Part shown: positions 51,899-61,328 of the stretch, piece by piece
Numbering within the stretch: position 1 is the first letter of the stretch
Layout of the letters: each line of letters begins with the position of its first letter
Source: Actinomycetaceae bacterium
Lineage (GTDB): Bacteria; Actinomycetota; Actinomycetes; Actinomycetales; Actinomycetaceae
NCBI GenBank assembly: GCA_030540715.1
Contig: JAUNVQ010000001.1
Span: forward strand, 34,492 to 98,491
DNA length: 64,000 nt
Direction: 5' to 3'
The notes under the pieces: model-generated
The model's database searches: none
Told to the model about the DNA's origin: nothing
What the model saw: only the letters and a program-made list of their open reading frames with translations
Program-made: the position numbers and the translations under genes

Positions 51899-54238
51899 AT
51901 GATACAAAAGAAAAACATAGAAAACACATGTTCCCCCGACACTCCAACCACACATACAATAAACACTAACGCAACGTCTTCCGATAGTAAGGGCGAGAAC
52001 TTATGCAGCGCCACACAGGCTACAGCTGTTCAAAAATCCACCACAAAACCACCCTCTACCAACGCTGTATCCACCTTAGCTACGTCTCCCCACCGAGTTG
52101 ATGCTGTGAAGAAGCATCGTTTTGAACGCTATCGTAGAGCGGTGAAGGGGACAGTCGATCATCTGCCTGTTCCGCAAGCATTTCAATCTTTTGAAACCAA
52201 TTATCCTCATGGTATTCACCCCGGTCTTGTTCCTGGTATCGGTATTGAGGAACAAAAGGTTACCTATCGGCTTGACGTGGTGGGCCTAGTAGTGACTGGT
52301 TCACTAATTGTGGCCTTTATAGCTTGGGGGATTATTTCAACCCAAAGTCTGACATCAACAGCTGATGCACTTCTTGCCTGGGTGATTACAAATCTTGGCT
52401 GGTTTTTTAGTGTTCTTGCCGCCGTTGTTTTATTAGCGATGCTGTGGATTGCTGTTTCGCGTTATGGAAATATTCCATTGGGCCGTGATGACGAAGAACC
52501 AGAATACTCATTTGGTTCATGGGTAGCTATGATGTTTGCTGCTGGGATGGGGATTGGCTTGCTGTTTTTTGGAGCCTATGAGCCAATGACCTATTTTTTG
52601 AATCCGCCGCCGGGTAGCCAGGTTGAGCCGGGAACCTATGGTGCGCTTAATGCTGCGATGGCTCAAACTCTGCTCCACTGGGGTCTCAATGCCTGGGCGA
52701 TATACGCACTTGTCGGTGTGTCCGTAGCCTATGGAGCCTATCGGCGTGGACGTGCACCACTTATGTCACGTATATTTATTCCGCTTCTTGGACATAAAAT
52801 GGCAGAGGGTGGGCCGGGCCGCATTATCGATATGCTGGCTATTGCCACCACAGTATTTGGTACGGCGGCTTCTTTAGGTATCGGCGCTGTTCAAATTGTT
52901 CATGGCATCGAAATTGTTGGCGGTTTTGGCAGACTAGGTAACTCGGTGTTAATTATTATTATCTGTGTTTTGACGGCAGCATTTATTGCATCAGCTGTTT
53001 CTGGGGTATCACGAGGTATCAAATATCTGTCCAATATCAATATGGTGATGGCTATAGCTCTTGCTATTTTTATCTTCTTTGCGGGCCCCACAATTTTTCT
53101 TCTTGATCTTATTCCCACTTCGGCGATGAACTATCTGTATCAGATGCCCAACTTGTTGTCACGCTCACCTGCGTGGGGGCCTGATACCGGCGAATTTGTT
53201 GCTGGCTGGACGGTGTTTTACTGGGCTTGGTGGGTGTCATGGTCACCGTTTGTGGGCATGTTTATTGCTAGAATTTCACGAGGGCGGACAATCCGACAAT
53301 TCATTTTTGTTGTACTATTTATTCCCACGACGGTGTGCATGCTGTCTTTCATTATTTATGGTGGAACCGCAATGGATCTGTATCTGACAAAAGATATTGA
53401 TGTGTTCACTGGGGCTGATGCCGAGTACGTGCTGTTTAATGTTCTTAACGAGTTGCCTGCTACTGCTGTGACATCGACCGTTGCCATGATATGTTTAGGT
53501 ATTTTCTTTGTGACATCAGCTGACTCTGCTTCCGTAGTAATGGGAAGTCTATCTCAGCAGGGAAAACCCACACCTAACAGACTTGTTGTGGCTTTTTGGG
53601 GGCTATGTTTGGCGGGTATCGCTATTGTTGGGCTGTTGGCAGGCGGTAACCATGCGTTGAAAGGTCTTCAGAATCTTATTATTGTCACCGCTGTTCCTTT
53701 TGCTATTATTGTGGCATTTATGCTGGTGGCCCTGTGGAGGGATTTATCGCGCGATCCCTACACCATTCGCAACCAGTTTGCCCGAAAGGCCCTTGCCAAA
53801 GCAGTGCGTGGTGGCCTTGCGCAATATGGAGATGATTTTAAGATAGTGGTTGTTCCTACCCCACAGGGCGAAGGTGTGGGTGCTGATTTTGATTCCACCG
53901 CGCCTGAACTTACCCAGTGGTATCAGCGCACTGACGAAGAAGGTAACCCCGTTGGATTTGATTACGAGATTAACCGTTATCTAGATGAGCACGGAAATCC
54001 GATGCCTCATACAGATGAAGATGGTAATCCTCTTGAGCATGACGAAGTAGTTGCTGAATATCTATCTGCTGATTGCGTTCGTGATGCAGCACACAGTGTT
54101 GGTAGTGGAGGCCACGGTGATAGGGATGGCACTGTAGATATGCAGGCTTCTGACGTTAAAACAGGTAAACAATCCGATGGAAAGCAGTTGCTAAGCAATG
54201 AAACCAATGCTGAAGTACCGGGGCGGAAAAACACGTGA
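51899..54238 (+). CDS. Betaine/choline/carnitine (BCCT) transporter with long tails
   Basis: 779 residues. Family signatures: GMGIGLLFFGAYEPMTYFLNPP, and GWTVFYWAWWVSWSPFVGMFIARISRGRTIRQF, the BCCT consensus with the aromatic box. Twelve helices lie between about residues 125 and 625. The N-terminal 110 residues are polar, and the C-terminal 160 (FDSTAPELTQWYQRTDEEGN..., VDMQASDVKTGKQSDGKQ) are acidic, holding tandem EEGNP/DEHGNP/DEDGNP units. In related osmoregulated carriers such as BetP, both tails sense osmotic stress. It likely imports glycine betaine or a similar osmolyte with Na+. The gene end overlaps the dam-like gene by 41 bases. Confidence 0.93.
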   Translation: MIQKKNIENTCSPDTPTTHTINTNATSSDSKGENLCSATQATAVQKSTTKPPSTNAVSTLATSPHRVDAVKKHRFERYRRAVKGTVDHLPVPQAFQSFETNYPHGIHPGLVPGIGIEEQKVTYRLDVVGLVVTGSLIVAFIAWGIISTQSLTSTADALLAWVITNLGWFFSVLAAVVLLAMLWIAVSRYGNIPLGRDDEEPEYSFGSWVAMMFAAGMGIGLLFFGAYEPMTYFLNPPPGSQVEPGTYGALNAAMAQTLLHWGLNAWAIYALVGVSVAYGAYRRGRAPLMSRIFIPLLGHKMAEGGPGRIIDMLAIATTVFGTAASLGIGAVQIVHGIEIVGGFGRLGNSVLIIIICVLTAAFIASAVSGVSRGIKYLSNINMVMAIALAIFIFFAGPTIFLLDLIPTSAMNYLYQMPNLLSRSPAWGPDTGEFVAGWTVFYWAWWVSWSPFVGMFIARISRGRTIRQFIFVVLFIPTTVCMLSFIIYGGTAMDLYLTKDIDVFTGADAEYVLFNVLNELPATAVTSTVAMICLGIFFVTSADSASVVMGSLSQQGKPTPNRLVVAFWGLCLAGIAIVGLLAGGNHALKGLQNLIIVTAVPFAIIVAFMLVALWRDLSRDPYTIRNQFARKALAKAVRGGLAQYGDDFKIVVVPTPQGEGVGADFDSTAPELTQWYQRTDEEGNPVGFDYEINRYLDEHGNPMPHTDEDGNPLEHDEVVAEYLSADCVRDAAHSVGSGGHGDRDGTVDMQASDVKTGKQSDGKQLLSNETNAEVPGRKNT

Positions 54239-55055
54239 AATACCGCGAATAACACGCTATATTCCCAATAACTATGAACGCTATATTGAACCATTTTTTG
54301 GTGGTGGGGCGCTTTATTTTCATCTGGAACCTCACGATGCTCTTATCAATGACCTGAATGAACCGTTAATGGAGTTTTATCGCTCAGTTGCCGGTGATTT
54401 TCCACGGCTTCGACGTGAACTTGATGAACTTGGTGCTATCTACCAGCGTAATTATGACGAGTATATGCGGAGGAAAAAGGCAGATCCACATCGACGGATA
54501 CATGATGATAATGAAGATTTGTACTACCGGCTGCGATTACAATTTAACGGTTGCCAGCCATCACCTTTCAGTAATGCAACGCTGTATTATTTCATCAATA
54601 AAACAGCATATTCAGGGATGATTCGCTATAACAAAGCTGGTCATTACAATGTGCCTTACGGGCGGTACAAGCATTTTAATACTGCGATTGTCAGCCAGGC
54701 GCATTCGCAGCTGCTTCAACGTGCCAGTATTTTTTCCGGTGACTATCAACAGGTTTTTCGACAGGCGGGCCCCAATGACTTTATGTTTTTGGATCCCCCA
54801 TATGATTCACCTTTTTCTGATTACGGCAATAAGCAGGCTCGCAACGGTTTTTCTGCTGATGAGCACCAAAGGCTTGCTCGGGCCTTTCGTTCCTTGCCAT
54901 GTAAGGCGCTGATGGTCATGGGAAAAACGAATTTTATGAGTGAACTCTATGCAGACTATGTGATTGACGAATATGACAAATCATATGCCGTCAATATTCG
55001 CAATCGTTTTAAAGCGCAAAGCACCCATCTTGTTATTGCGAATTACCAGGTATAA
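54198..55055 (+). CDS. D12-class DNA adenine N6-methyltransferase (solitary)
   Basis: 285 residues from ATG 54198, inside the 3' end of the BCCT gene in another frame. Domain order: MLKYRGGKTREI (start helix), YIEPFFGGGALYFHLE (SAM motif I), NDLNEPLMEFYRSV, the target-recognition middle with FNGCQPSPFSNATLYYFINKTAYSGMIRYN, and catalytic DPPY in FMFLDPPYDSPF. This is the Dam/DpnM type. No restriction endonuclease is adjacent, so it is an orphan methylase, either regulatory or of phage origin. The recognition sequence is unknown; GATC is only a family-based possibility. Confidence 0.9.
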   Translation: MKPMLKYRGGKTREIPRITRYIPNNYERYIEPFFGGGALYFHLEPHDALINDLNEPLMEFYRSVAGDFPRLRRELDELGAIYQRNYDEYMRRKKADPHRRIHDDNEDLYYRLRLQFNGCQPSPFSNATLYYFINKTAYSGMIRYNKAGHYNVPYGRYKHFNTAIVSQAHSQLLQRASIFSGDYQQVFRQAGPNDFMFLDPPYDSPFSDYGNKQARNGFSADEHQRLARAFRSLPCKALMVMGKTNFMSELYADYVIDEYDKSYAVNIRNRFKAQSTHLVIANYQV

Positions 55056-57183
55056 TCACAGCGCTAGAACGTGGTGGAATTACCAGGTGACCGCTACATT
55101 GTGTTGATGAAATAAGATCGTGGCCCACTACACCCAAGATTTCTTGAGCGCTATCACTGTGATTCAGATAGAAACGGGCATCGTCTCGTTCTATCAGCTC
55201 AACGCCACGTGGCAGATGAGCTGAAGCGGTGTAACACCCCGCATAGGTGCAGGCTAATTTGGCGATAATGGCTCGCAAAACAGGCTGAGGATCGGTAGCA
55301 CAGTACCATAGTGCGCCCTTGCGAATGCGGCGTCGAGTCAGCGCAGGAGAGCCAGCTATATCGGTTGTTGGTCCCGTGGCGGCAAATACGGCTAATATAT
55401 GAACATCATCTGCGTCAATGCTGACAACTTCGGCCCAATGGTTTCCCTGTAAAGCGGGAAGCTGCTCACATTGCAAGGCCTGGCGTGCGGCGCGCGCCAA
55501 TGGAGAGTTGGAGTCGGTGACAAGCTCCGTTTTTTCGTGAAAGGAGGGTGTAGCCACAGCTGAGGAGATCCGATCCACCAGTGGGTGCGTTGTTTCATCT
55601 CCCAGCCATGGTTCATCAAGATGTGGTGTGGCAGCCCAATGTTCAACAACTCGTACTCCTAAGGCATCTTTCAAAGGTCCTGTATAGCCATCCAGATAAG
55701 CCTGGCAATTGCGGTTGGCAATTCCTGCTGGTGCGCTCACAATTACTTCAGCACCCCTACGGGCCGCCTGTTCAAGGCGTTCACAACACTGGCTATCAAG
55801 CAGCGCTAGTTGAGGTGCAATAACGACTCGGTAGGTGTCGAGGTTATCGCTGCTGCGAACGAAATCAACACCATAACCGGCTTCAAAAAATGTTTTGTAC
55901 CAGCGTTTCACTGCTTGACTATGATCCCATTGACTAGGTCCAATAAGTGCTTCAGCTGCCCATATGTTATCCCAGTCAAGAATGATAGCAATGGGGGATG
56001 GGCGAAGTTGTGGATGGGCAAGAGAGCTCAAGTTTTGTAAGGTGCGGCCAAGTTCGCAGGAATCTTTCCATGATGACGCTGACATGTCGTGTGGAACCAT
56101 CCCTGAATGGAAGGTTTCAGCGCCGCCTTGTGATTGACGCCATTGGAACTGGAGGATTCCACGTGCGCCACGGGCAACTCTTGACAGTGACCACAACGCA
56201 AATTGTCCAGGGCGTTTAGGGGAGTTGTAGGTGCGCCATTGAACGGCTTTTGTAACCTGTTCCATAAGCAGCCAAGGCTTCTTTCCAGCAAGGCTTCGCT
56301 GTAGGTCCGCCGATAATGCAGCTCGCATGCCAGAATGAGCATCAGCAGGGTCAGGGTAGGAATCTTCAGAAAGAACATCAAGGTGTGGGGCCCATGACCA
56401 GTAGTTAATCCAGGGGAAAAGTTCCATAAAATTTGTTGTCACAGGAACAGTAGGAGTGTGCGTGCGCAAGATGCGTTTCTCGTGAAGATAACATTCGAGA
56501 AGCGCGTCGGAACAAAAACGCCGCCAGTCCATAAGCTGTGCGGGGTTGACAAAAGTGGGTTGGTGAGCGGGAGCTGTAATCTGGGAAAAATCATTGTAGC
56601 GCTGCGACCAAAAATCGGTTGTCCACGCATTATTGAGATTGTCAATGGTTGTATAGCGTGAGCGAAGCCAGGCCTGGAAAGCGGCAATTGATTCTTCATC
56701 AAATGATTCCCATACGTGGCATCCATATTCGTTACTGACATGCCATAAACAAAGTGCAGGGTGGTCTTTAACGGCTCTAGCCAGGTGAGTTACCAGTTGG
56801 GCGGTGCGCTTACGGAAGGTTTGTGAAGATGGTGAATATTGTTGCCTGGAACCAAATGACATCTGTTGTCCATGTTTATCAACTGGCAGGGTATCGGGGA
56901 ACAGGGTTGCCATCCATGCGGGAGGTGATGCTGTAGCCGTCGCCAAATCAACACGAATTGAATGTTCGTGGAGTATATCCATAGTCTCGATGAGTTCTTT
57001 AAAACTGTAGTGGTCTGGTTTCGGTTCTAGGCGATCCCAGGAAAAAATGCCAAGAGAAACAAGACTTACACCAGCTTGAGCCATGAGTTCAATGTCTTTG
57101 CGCTGGGTATGAGGTGACCACTGTTCCGGGTTGTAATCTGCTCCGTATTCAATGCGATTGTGATAAAAAGGAACAATATCAGA
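55033..57183 (-). CDS. GH42 beta-galactosidase
   Basis: 716 residues from ATG 57183 (MSDIVPFYHNRIEYGADYNPEQW). Glycoside hydrolase family 42 features: EYGADYNPEQWS, acid/base Glu153 in HVSNEYGCH, nucleophile Glu309 in LLMEQVTK, and FQWRQSQGGAETFHSGMVPH near the active site. GH42 enzymes release galactose from galacto-oligosaccharides rather than lactose in many cases. No signal peptide, so the enzyme is cytoplasmic, though no sugar importer is adjacent. Its 3' end overlaps the methylase gene by 23 bases (convergent). A 21-base palindrome sits directly before its start. Confidence 0.95.
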   Translation of the reverse strand, partial: SDIVPFYHNRIEYGADYNPEQWSPHTQRKDIELMAQAGVSLVSLGIFSWDRLEPKPDHYSFKELIETMDILHEHSIRVDLATATASPPAWMATLFPDTLPVDKHGQQMSFGSRQQYSPSSQTFRKRTAQLVTHLARAVKDHPALCLWHVSNEYGCHVWESFDEESIAAFQAWLRSRYTTIDNLNNAWTTDFWSQRYNDFSQITAPAHQPTFVNPAQLMDWRRFCSDALLECYLHEKRILRTHTPTVPVTTNFMELFPWINYWSWAPHLDVLSEDSYPDPADAHSGMRAALSADLQRSLAGKKPWLLMEQVTKAVQWRTYNSPKRPGQFALWSLSRVARGARGILQFQWRQSQGGAETFHSGMVPHDMSASSWKDSCELGRTLQNLSSLAHPQLRPSPIAIILDWDNIWAAEALIGPSQWDHSQAVKRWYKTFFEAGYGVDFVRSSDNLDTYRVVIAPQLALLDSQCCERLEQAARRGAEVIVSAPAGIANRNCQAYLDGYTGPLKDALGVRVVEHWAATPHLDEPWLGDETTHPLVDRISSAVATPSFHEKTELVTDSNSPLARAARQALQCEQLPALQGNHWAEVVSIDADDVHILAVFAATGPTTDIAGSPALTRRRIRKGALWYCATDPQPVLRAIIAKLACTYAGCYTASAHLPRGVELIERDDARFYLNHSDSAQEILGVVGHDLISSTQCSGHLVIPPRSSAVIIPGNSQ

Positions 57184-57185
57184 CA

Positions 57186-57206
57186 TAATGATTAGTCTAA
57201 TCATTA
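57186..57206. promoter_or_regulatory. Palindromic operator candidate at the beta-galactosidase start
   Basis: TAATGATTAG and CTAATCATTA are perfect inverted arms around a single T. It ends two bases before ATG 57183 and covers the ribosome-binding region, so a bound repressor would block expression. Its shape differs from LacI/GalR operators (no central CG), more like TetR- or MarR-type sites. No regulator gene is adjacent. Confidence 0.65.
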
Positions 57207-57554
57207 AGTGAAAGAGAATCGAATCGGTATGGGTGGTTCATGGGGGTGCCTGACTTTTTAGCTCCTGCTGTTAGTCAGACCCGCGTGACGTGAGTAGTAG
57301 AGGCAAGAACCAAAATAATGAATGGATACTCACACAATCTTTTTGCATCCCGCTAGTTAAATGATAAAACTTTCATTGCGCCATGTCAAGCGTGTGCTGT
57401 ATATTATAAATAACTCATTCAAAAACGGGGGTGGGAGGGGGGTTTTATGGAAGGGAATGCTAGTTGACATTTCCTGTTGAGCTGTCGGCAACTTAACAGC
57501 GAAGCCGATGTTTTGCGCGTAGACTGAAAGAAGATAATCAAGAAAGGAATGATA
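57207..57554. other. Divergent regulatory region
   Basis: TTGCGC (57376-57381) and TATATT (57400-57405) could be a plus-strand promoter for the next gene. A G-rich run lies at 57427-57442. No gene is seen. Confidence 0.35.
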
Positions 57555-58163
57555 ATGACAGATAATGACCCCCAATGCCCAGTTCCTGGGGCTCATGATG
57601 TTCATGAGACTATGATCGATTTTCCCATCGTATGGACAGCAGGCTTTTTTGGCGCAACAACAACGCTTTTTTATTCGCTACCAGATTATCTTCGCTGCCC
57701 AGTTGCGCGTTTTGTGGCAAAAACCGGCATTCTTGCCTCGCAAATGGCATGGATGTTCCATAAGGAGCAGCGTGTAGTGCCCCGTGTGGCTGACCTGAAA
57801 AATCACGGGAAGTTGTTTCCTTTGTGTCCAGTTCGACACGATGATCCATTCGGTATTGATGAGCTTGAGGCTCAAGCTGATGCTATAGCTGCCACGACAC
57901 CATCGCGTGTAAGTGCCCCTATTGTTATTGGCCCATTTCGTATTCCACGTGTCTGTGTGACTCATACTGGTTATGTGGCTGCCGGGGTGGCAGGTATTGC
58001 GGCAGTTGGTGCCACTGTGGAACATCTTATTTTCCGGCGCGCTGAAAAGCGGTGCGATCGGGGAGTGGTTATGGCGCATACTCGACAGGCTGTTGTTTTA
58101 GGTGCGGTGGTTGCAGCGTGTGTGGCTGTGCTTGAACGTCTTGTTGTAAAAAGTGATCGTTGA
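57555..58163 (+). CDS. Hypothetical membrane-associated protein
   Basis: 202 residues from ATG 57555, six bases after AGGA; ATG 57549 is too close. The N-terminal part (TAGFFGATTTLFYSLPDYLRC) is moderately hydrophobic, the middle is polar, and two hydrophobic stretches near the end (GYVAAGVAGIAAVGATVEHLI and RQAVVLGAVVAACVAVLERLV) flank RRAEKRCDRG, suggesting a helical hairpin in the membrane. No known family recognised. It stands alone. Confidence 0.6.
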   Translation: MTDNDPQCPVPGAHDVHETMIDFPIVWTAGFFGATTTLFYSLPDYLRCPVARFVAKTGILASQMAWMFHKEQRVVPRVADLKNHGKLFPLCPVRHDDPFGIDELEAQADAIAATTPSRVSAPIVIGPFRIPRVCVTHTGYVAAGVAGIAAVGATVEHLIFRRAEKRCDRGVVMAHTRQAVVLGAVVAACVAVLERLVVKSDR

Positions 58164-58553
58164 TTTTTACCACTTACTCCTCCGGCCGTACGTCAATGTT
58201 GTCAGCAGTGGCGTACGGCCAGATTTGTGTATTTATTGCAGTAATGTCAGGTAGTGCGACTTTTGTCCTAGTGGCTGCTAGGTGATCGTGACCGACGATA
58301 AAAATCCTGTAACAAGTCTTGGTGAAACTCTTGACCGAATAATCGTTTCCTAATAGTTTAGGAACTAAACAAAAGGTTTTTCGCAAAGGAGCAACGCTCA
58401 TTTTGTCGAAGACGACAACACTCATATCAGCGAAATGTCACACACAAGGCCACATATTTGATGATGAATCGGCTTACAGTACATGGCGAAAGGCTCGATA
58501 TGTTAAGGCCAGTAACTCATCGGCCCATATGTGAAAAATGAGGAGTAGTAGGC
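58164..58553. other. Intergenic region with a hairpin and a possible operator
   Basis: GGCCGTACG (58184-58192) pairs with CGTACGGCC (58212-58220), a probable terminator after the membrane protein gene. TTCCTAA-TAGT-TTAGGAA (58347-58364) overlaps a possible promoter (TTGACC 58331-58336, TAGTTT 58354-58359, 17-base spacer) and may be an operator for the aminotransferase-NhaC operon. Confidence 0.4.
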
Positions 58554-59762
58554 ATGCTTGACAAATACTTTGACTTTGACACAATAACACCACGGCGGAA
58601 TACGTGGTCAGCAAAATGGGATCTTTTAGCGGCACCACTTGGTGATCAAGCCGTTTCTTTGTCGGTAGCGGATATGGAATATATGACCTCACCCGCAATA
58701 CGGCAGGCAATGAAAAAAGCTGCCGAACACGGTATTTACGGATACACCGAAGTTTTTGATGATTTTTCCGCTGCCTGTTCAGGCTGGCTTGAACGCCGAC
58801 ACGGCTGGTCGGTTGAAAGCCAAGATATTATCTTCTTTCCCAGAGTGATTGAGTTTATTGCCTGCTATGTCAACTTTATTGCGCCACAGTGCAAGGTCGT
58901 TACCATGGCGCCACGATATAGCCCCATTATGGAAGTCATTGAACGTGCAGGCTGTGCGATCACAGAGGTTGACCTACTGCAAGATGAGCAGGGTTACACT
59001 ATTGACTTTTCCGCGCTCGAAAAAGAATTTGTTCATGCTGACCTGTTTTTATGGTGTTCGCCGCATAATCCAACAGGTAGAGTGTGGACGAAAGAAGAAT
59101 CAATAGCCATTCTTGACCTTGCCAGACGTTACAAAGTAACAGTTATTAGTGATGATGTTCATGCAGATTTTGTGCGTACTCACGCAGCTCATCCCTATAT
59201 TCCACTTCCCGTCCTCGGAAAAGATCTTTATGAAAAAGGCCATCTGATTGTATGTGTCTCGCCGGGGAAGACGTTTAATACGGCAGGGCTTGAAGTTGCC
59301 GCAATATGCTGTGGAAACAAAGAACTTGGCAAGACTATTGTCAGTGCCAAACGTCGTGCCGGTTTACACAATCCGCACTATTTTGCCATACCAACAGCGA
59401 TTGCGGCGTGGAATGATTCTGATGAATGGGTTGATGCGCTGCTTTGCCAGATTGATGAACGCATCGATCAGGCATGTCATGAACTGCAAACACACTGCCA
59501 CAACTGGAAAGTCTATCGGCCCGAAGGGACATACCTTTTGTGGATTGAAACGCCGTACATGAGCCAAAGTGACCTTGAAGCAATGGTTGCTAAGACACAG
59601 GTCGCATTGAGTCTGGGAGAGGACTTTGGTGCGGGATACGAGAGATTTTTCCGGCTCAATGTTGCCGTACCTCACAAGATGCTTACAGAAGGACTACAGC
59701 GTCTTGTCTCATATTACAAAGAAAATGAAACACTGAAAGGGAACAAGGATAATGTCAACTAA
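58554..59762 (+). CDS. PatB/MalY-type PLP-dependent C-S lyase/aminotransferase
   Basis: 402 residues; GAGGAG lies nine bases before ATG 58554. Fold type I features: SLSVADMEYMTSPAIRQAM (PatB/MalY start), GIYGYTEVFDDF, LFLWCSPHNPTGRVW, ISDDVHADF, and PLP lysine 239 in SPGKTFNTAGLEVAA. Members cleave cystathionine or other cysteine S-conjugates, giving pyruvate, ammonia and a thiol. The Val-Ile-Glu motif replaces the usual PGVV (FFPRVIEF), so substrate preference may differ. It overlaps the NhaC gene by 11 bases; the pairing implies the antiporter exports or exchanges a substrate or product of this enzyme. Confidence 0.9.
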   Translation: MLDKYFDFDTITPRRNTWSAKWDLLAAPLGDQAVSLSVADMEYMTSPAIRQAMKKAAEHGIYGYTEVFDDFSAACSGWLERRHGWSVESQDIIFFPRVIEFIACYVNFIAPQCKVVTMAPRYSPIMEVIERAGCAITEVDLLQDEQGYTIDFSALEKEFVHADLFLWCSPHNPTGRVWTKEESIAILDLARRYKVTVISDDVHADFVRTHAAHPYIPLPVLGKDLYEKGHLIVCVSPGKTFNTAGLEVAAICCGNKELGKTIVSAKRRAGLHNPHYFAIPTAIAAWNDSDEWVDALLCQIDERIDQACHELQTHCHNWKVYRPEGTYLLWIETPYMSQSDLEAMVAKTQVALSLGEDFGAGYERFFRLNVAVPHKMLTEGLQRLVSYYKENETLKGNKDNVN

Positions 59763-61287
59763 TGAAGATGTGGAGTTTCAAGAAAAACTCACGCCCGCAC
59801 AGCAATTCTATGCCGACGAAGAAGCGGCACAAGAAGAAAACAAGAGCAAAGAAAAACGTGAACCCAGTCTCTTCCTGGCTCTGCTCCCCGTTATTTCACT
59901 GGTGTTCTTCTTGGGTGGCGGCTATATTGTTTGGGGCCTTCCGGTAGAGCCGCTGCTGATATTAGCCGCAGTCATCGCTGGTTTCGTTGCCATCTACCTG
60001 GGATATTCCTGGCAAGACATTATTGACTCCGTGGCCGCTAAAATTGCAAAAACAATGCCTGCGATTCTTATTCTTATCACCGTGGGGTTACTCATCGGTA
60101 CCTGGATGGCAGGCGGAACAATCCCGATGCTCATTTATTATGGTCTGCTGCTGATCGACCCGCGCTTCCTGGCAGTAATCGCCCTGGTGGTTACTGCAAT
60201 CGTGTCGCTATGTACAGGAACATCATGGGGATCAGCAGGCACTATTGGCGTTGCCTTTATGGGGGTTGCCCTTGGAATGGGAGCCAATCCTGCGGTGGTT
60301 GCCGGAGCCGTTGTTGCAGGAGCCTATTTCGGCGACAAACTCTCGCCACTGTCCGATACTACCAATATTGCCTCATTGGCAGTTGGCGTGAACCTCTTTG
60401 TACATATCCGTCACCTTTTGTGGACAACGCTCCCGGCTTTCTTAGTATCGGCAACGGTGTATCTCATCTATGGTTTCACTATCAAACAAGAGGGCGAAGT
60501 TCCCCAACGTGTCACCGATATTCTTACCACCCTTGATACTGCTTTCCAATTGCATGGATGGTATGTGGTAATGCTGCTTCTTCCAGTGATTATTGTGCTG
60601 GGTGGCTCAATGATGAAGCTACCGACTATCCCTGTGATGTTGCTGTCTGGTTTTGTTGCCGCATTTAATGCCATTGCACTGCAAAAAATTGCGTTCATCG
60701 ATACCGTTAATGCAGCCGTCAATGGGTTTAATACAGAGATGGTGACATCTTCGGCATTTGATCACGAAAACATTATTGAAGATGTGACAAAGCTGCTGGA
60801 TCGCGGTGGAATGAACTCGATGATGGGCACACTGCTGATTTGTTTTTGTGCCATCACTTTTGCCGGTGTTATCTCGGTGACACCATCACTCAATATTTTG
60901 ATTGAGCACTTGCTGCGCATTGTAAAATCAACATTTGGCCTTATTGTAGCCACAATCATTACCGGGGTGTCGACAATCGGTATTACCTCTAACGGTCAGG
61001 TTTCACTGCTCATTCCCGGCGAGATGCTACGCGAAGCATATATCAGGCGTGGTCTGCATCCAAAGAACCTGTCGCGAACCATTGAAGATTCCGTGACGGT
61101 TATTGAACCGATTTTGCCGTGGACTGCAGCCGGAGCCTATATGGCAGGCACACTTGGTGTGGCAACAATTGAGTATCTGCCCTGGGCGGTATCAAACTGG
61201 ATTGCCATCGGTTTTGCTTTGCTGTGGGGCTTGACTGGTATCGGCATTGAAAAACTACCCGCAACAAAGGAAGAAAAATATGAATAA
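59752..61287 (+). CDS. NhaC-family Na+/H+ antiporter
   Basis: 511 residues, start inside the preceding gene's end. The first 40 residues are Glu/Lys-rich. About 12 helices follow. NhaC hallmarks: GTSWGSAGTIGVAFMGVALGMGANPAVVAGAVVAGAYFGDKLSPLSDTTNIASLAVG and PWTAAGAYMAGTLGV. Some family members exchange organic acids (MleN, malate/lactate), so a substrate tied to the coupled PatB/MalY enzyme is plausible. A copy of AGAGGGCGA lies within the coding sequence at 60489. A good terminator follows. Confidence 0.92.
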   Translation: MSTNEDVEFQEKLTPAQQFYADEEAAQEENKSKEKREPSLFLALLPVISLVFFLGGGYIVWGLPVEPLLILAAVIAGFVAIYLGYSWQDIIDSVAAKIAKTMPAILILITVGLLIGTWMAGGTIPMLIYYGLLLIDPRFLAVIALVVTAIVSLCTGTSWGSAGTIGVAFMGVALGMGANPAVVAGAVVAGAYFGDKLSPLSDTTNIASLAVGVNLFVHIRHLLWTTLPAFLVSATVYLIYGFTIKQEGEVPQRVTDILTTLDTAFQLHGWYVVMLLLPVIIVLGGSMMKLPTIPVMLLSGFVAAFNAIALQKIAFIDTVNAAVNGFNTEMVTSSAFDHENIIEDVTKLLDRGGMNSMMGTLLICFCAITFAGVISVTPSLNILIEHLLRIVKSTFGLIVATIITGVSTIGITSNGQVSLLIPGEMLREAYIRRGLHPKNLSRTIEDSVTVIEPILPWTAAGAYMAGTLGVATIEYLPWAVSNWIAIGFALLWGLTGIGIEKLPATKEEKYE

Positions 61288-61328
61288 AAGCGGGTAGTTG
61301 ATCTCTTCGGAAGAAAATGAAACGGCGG

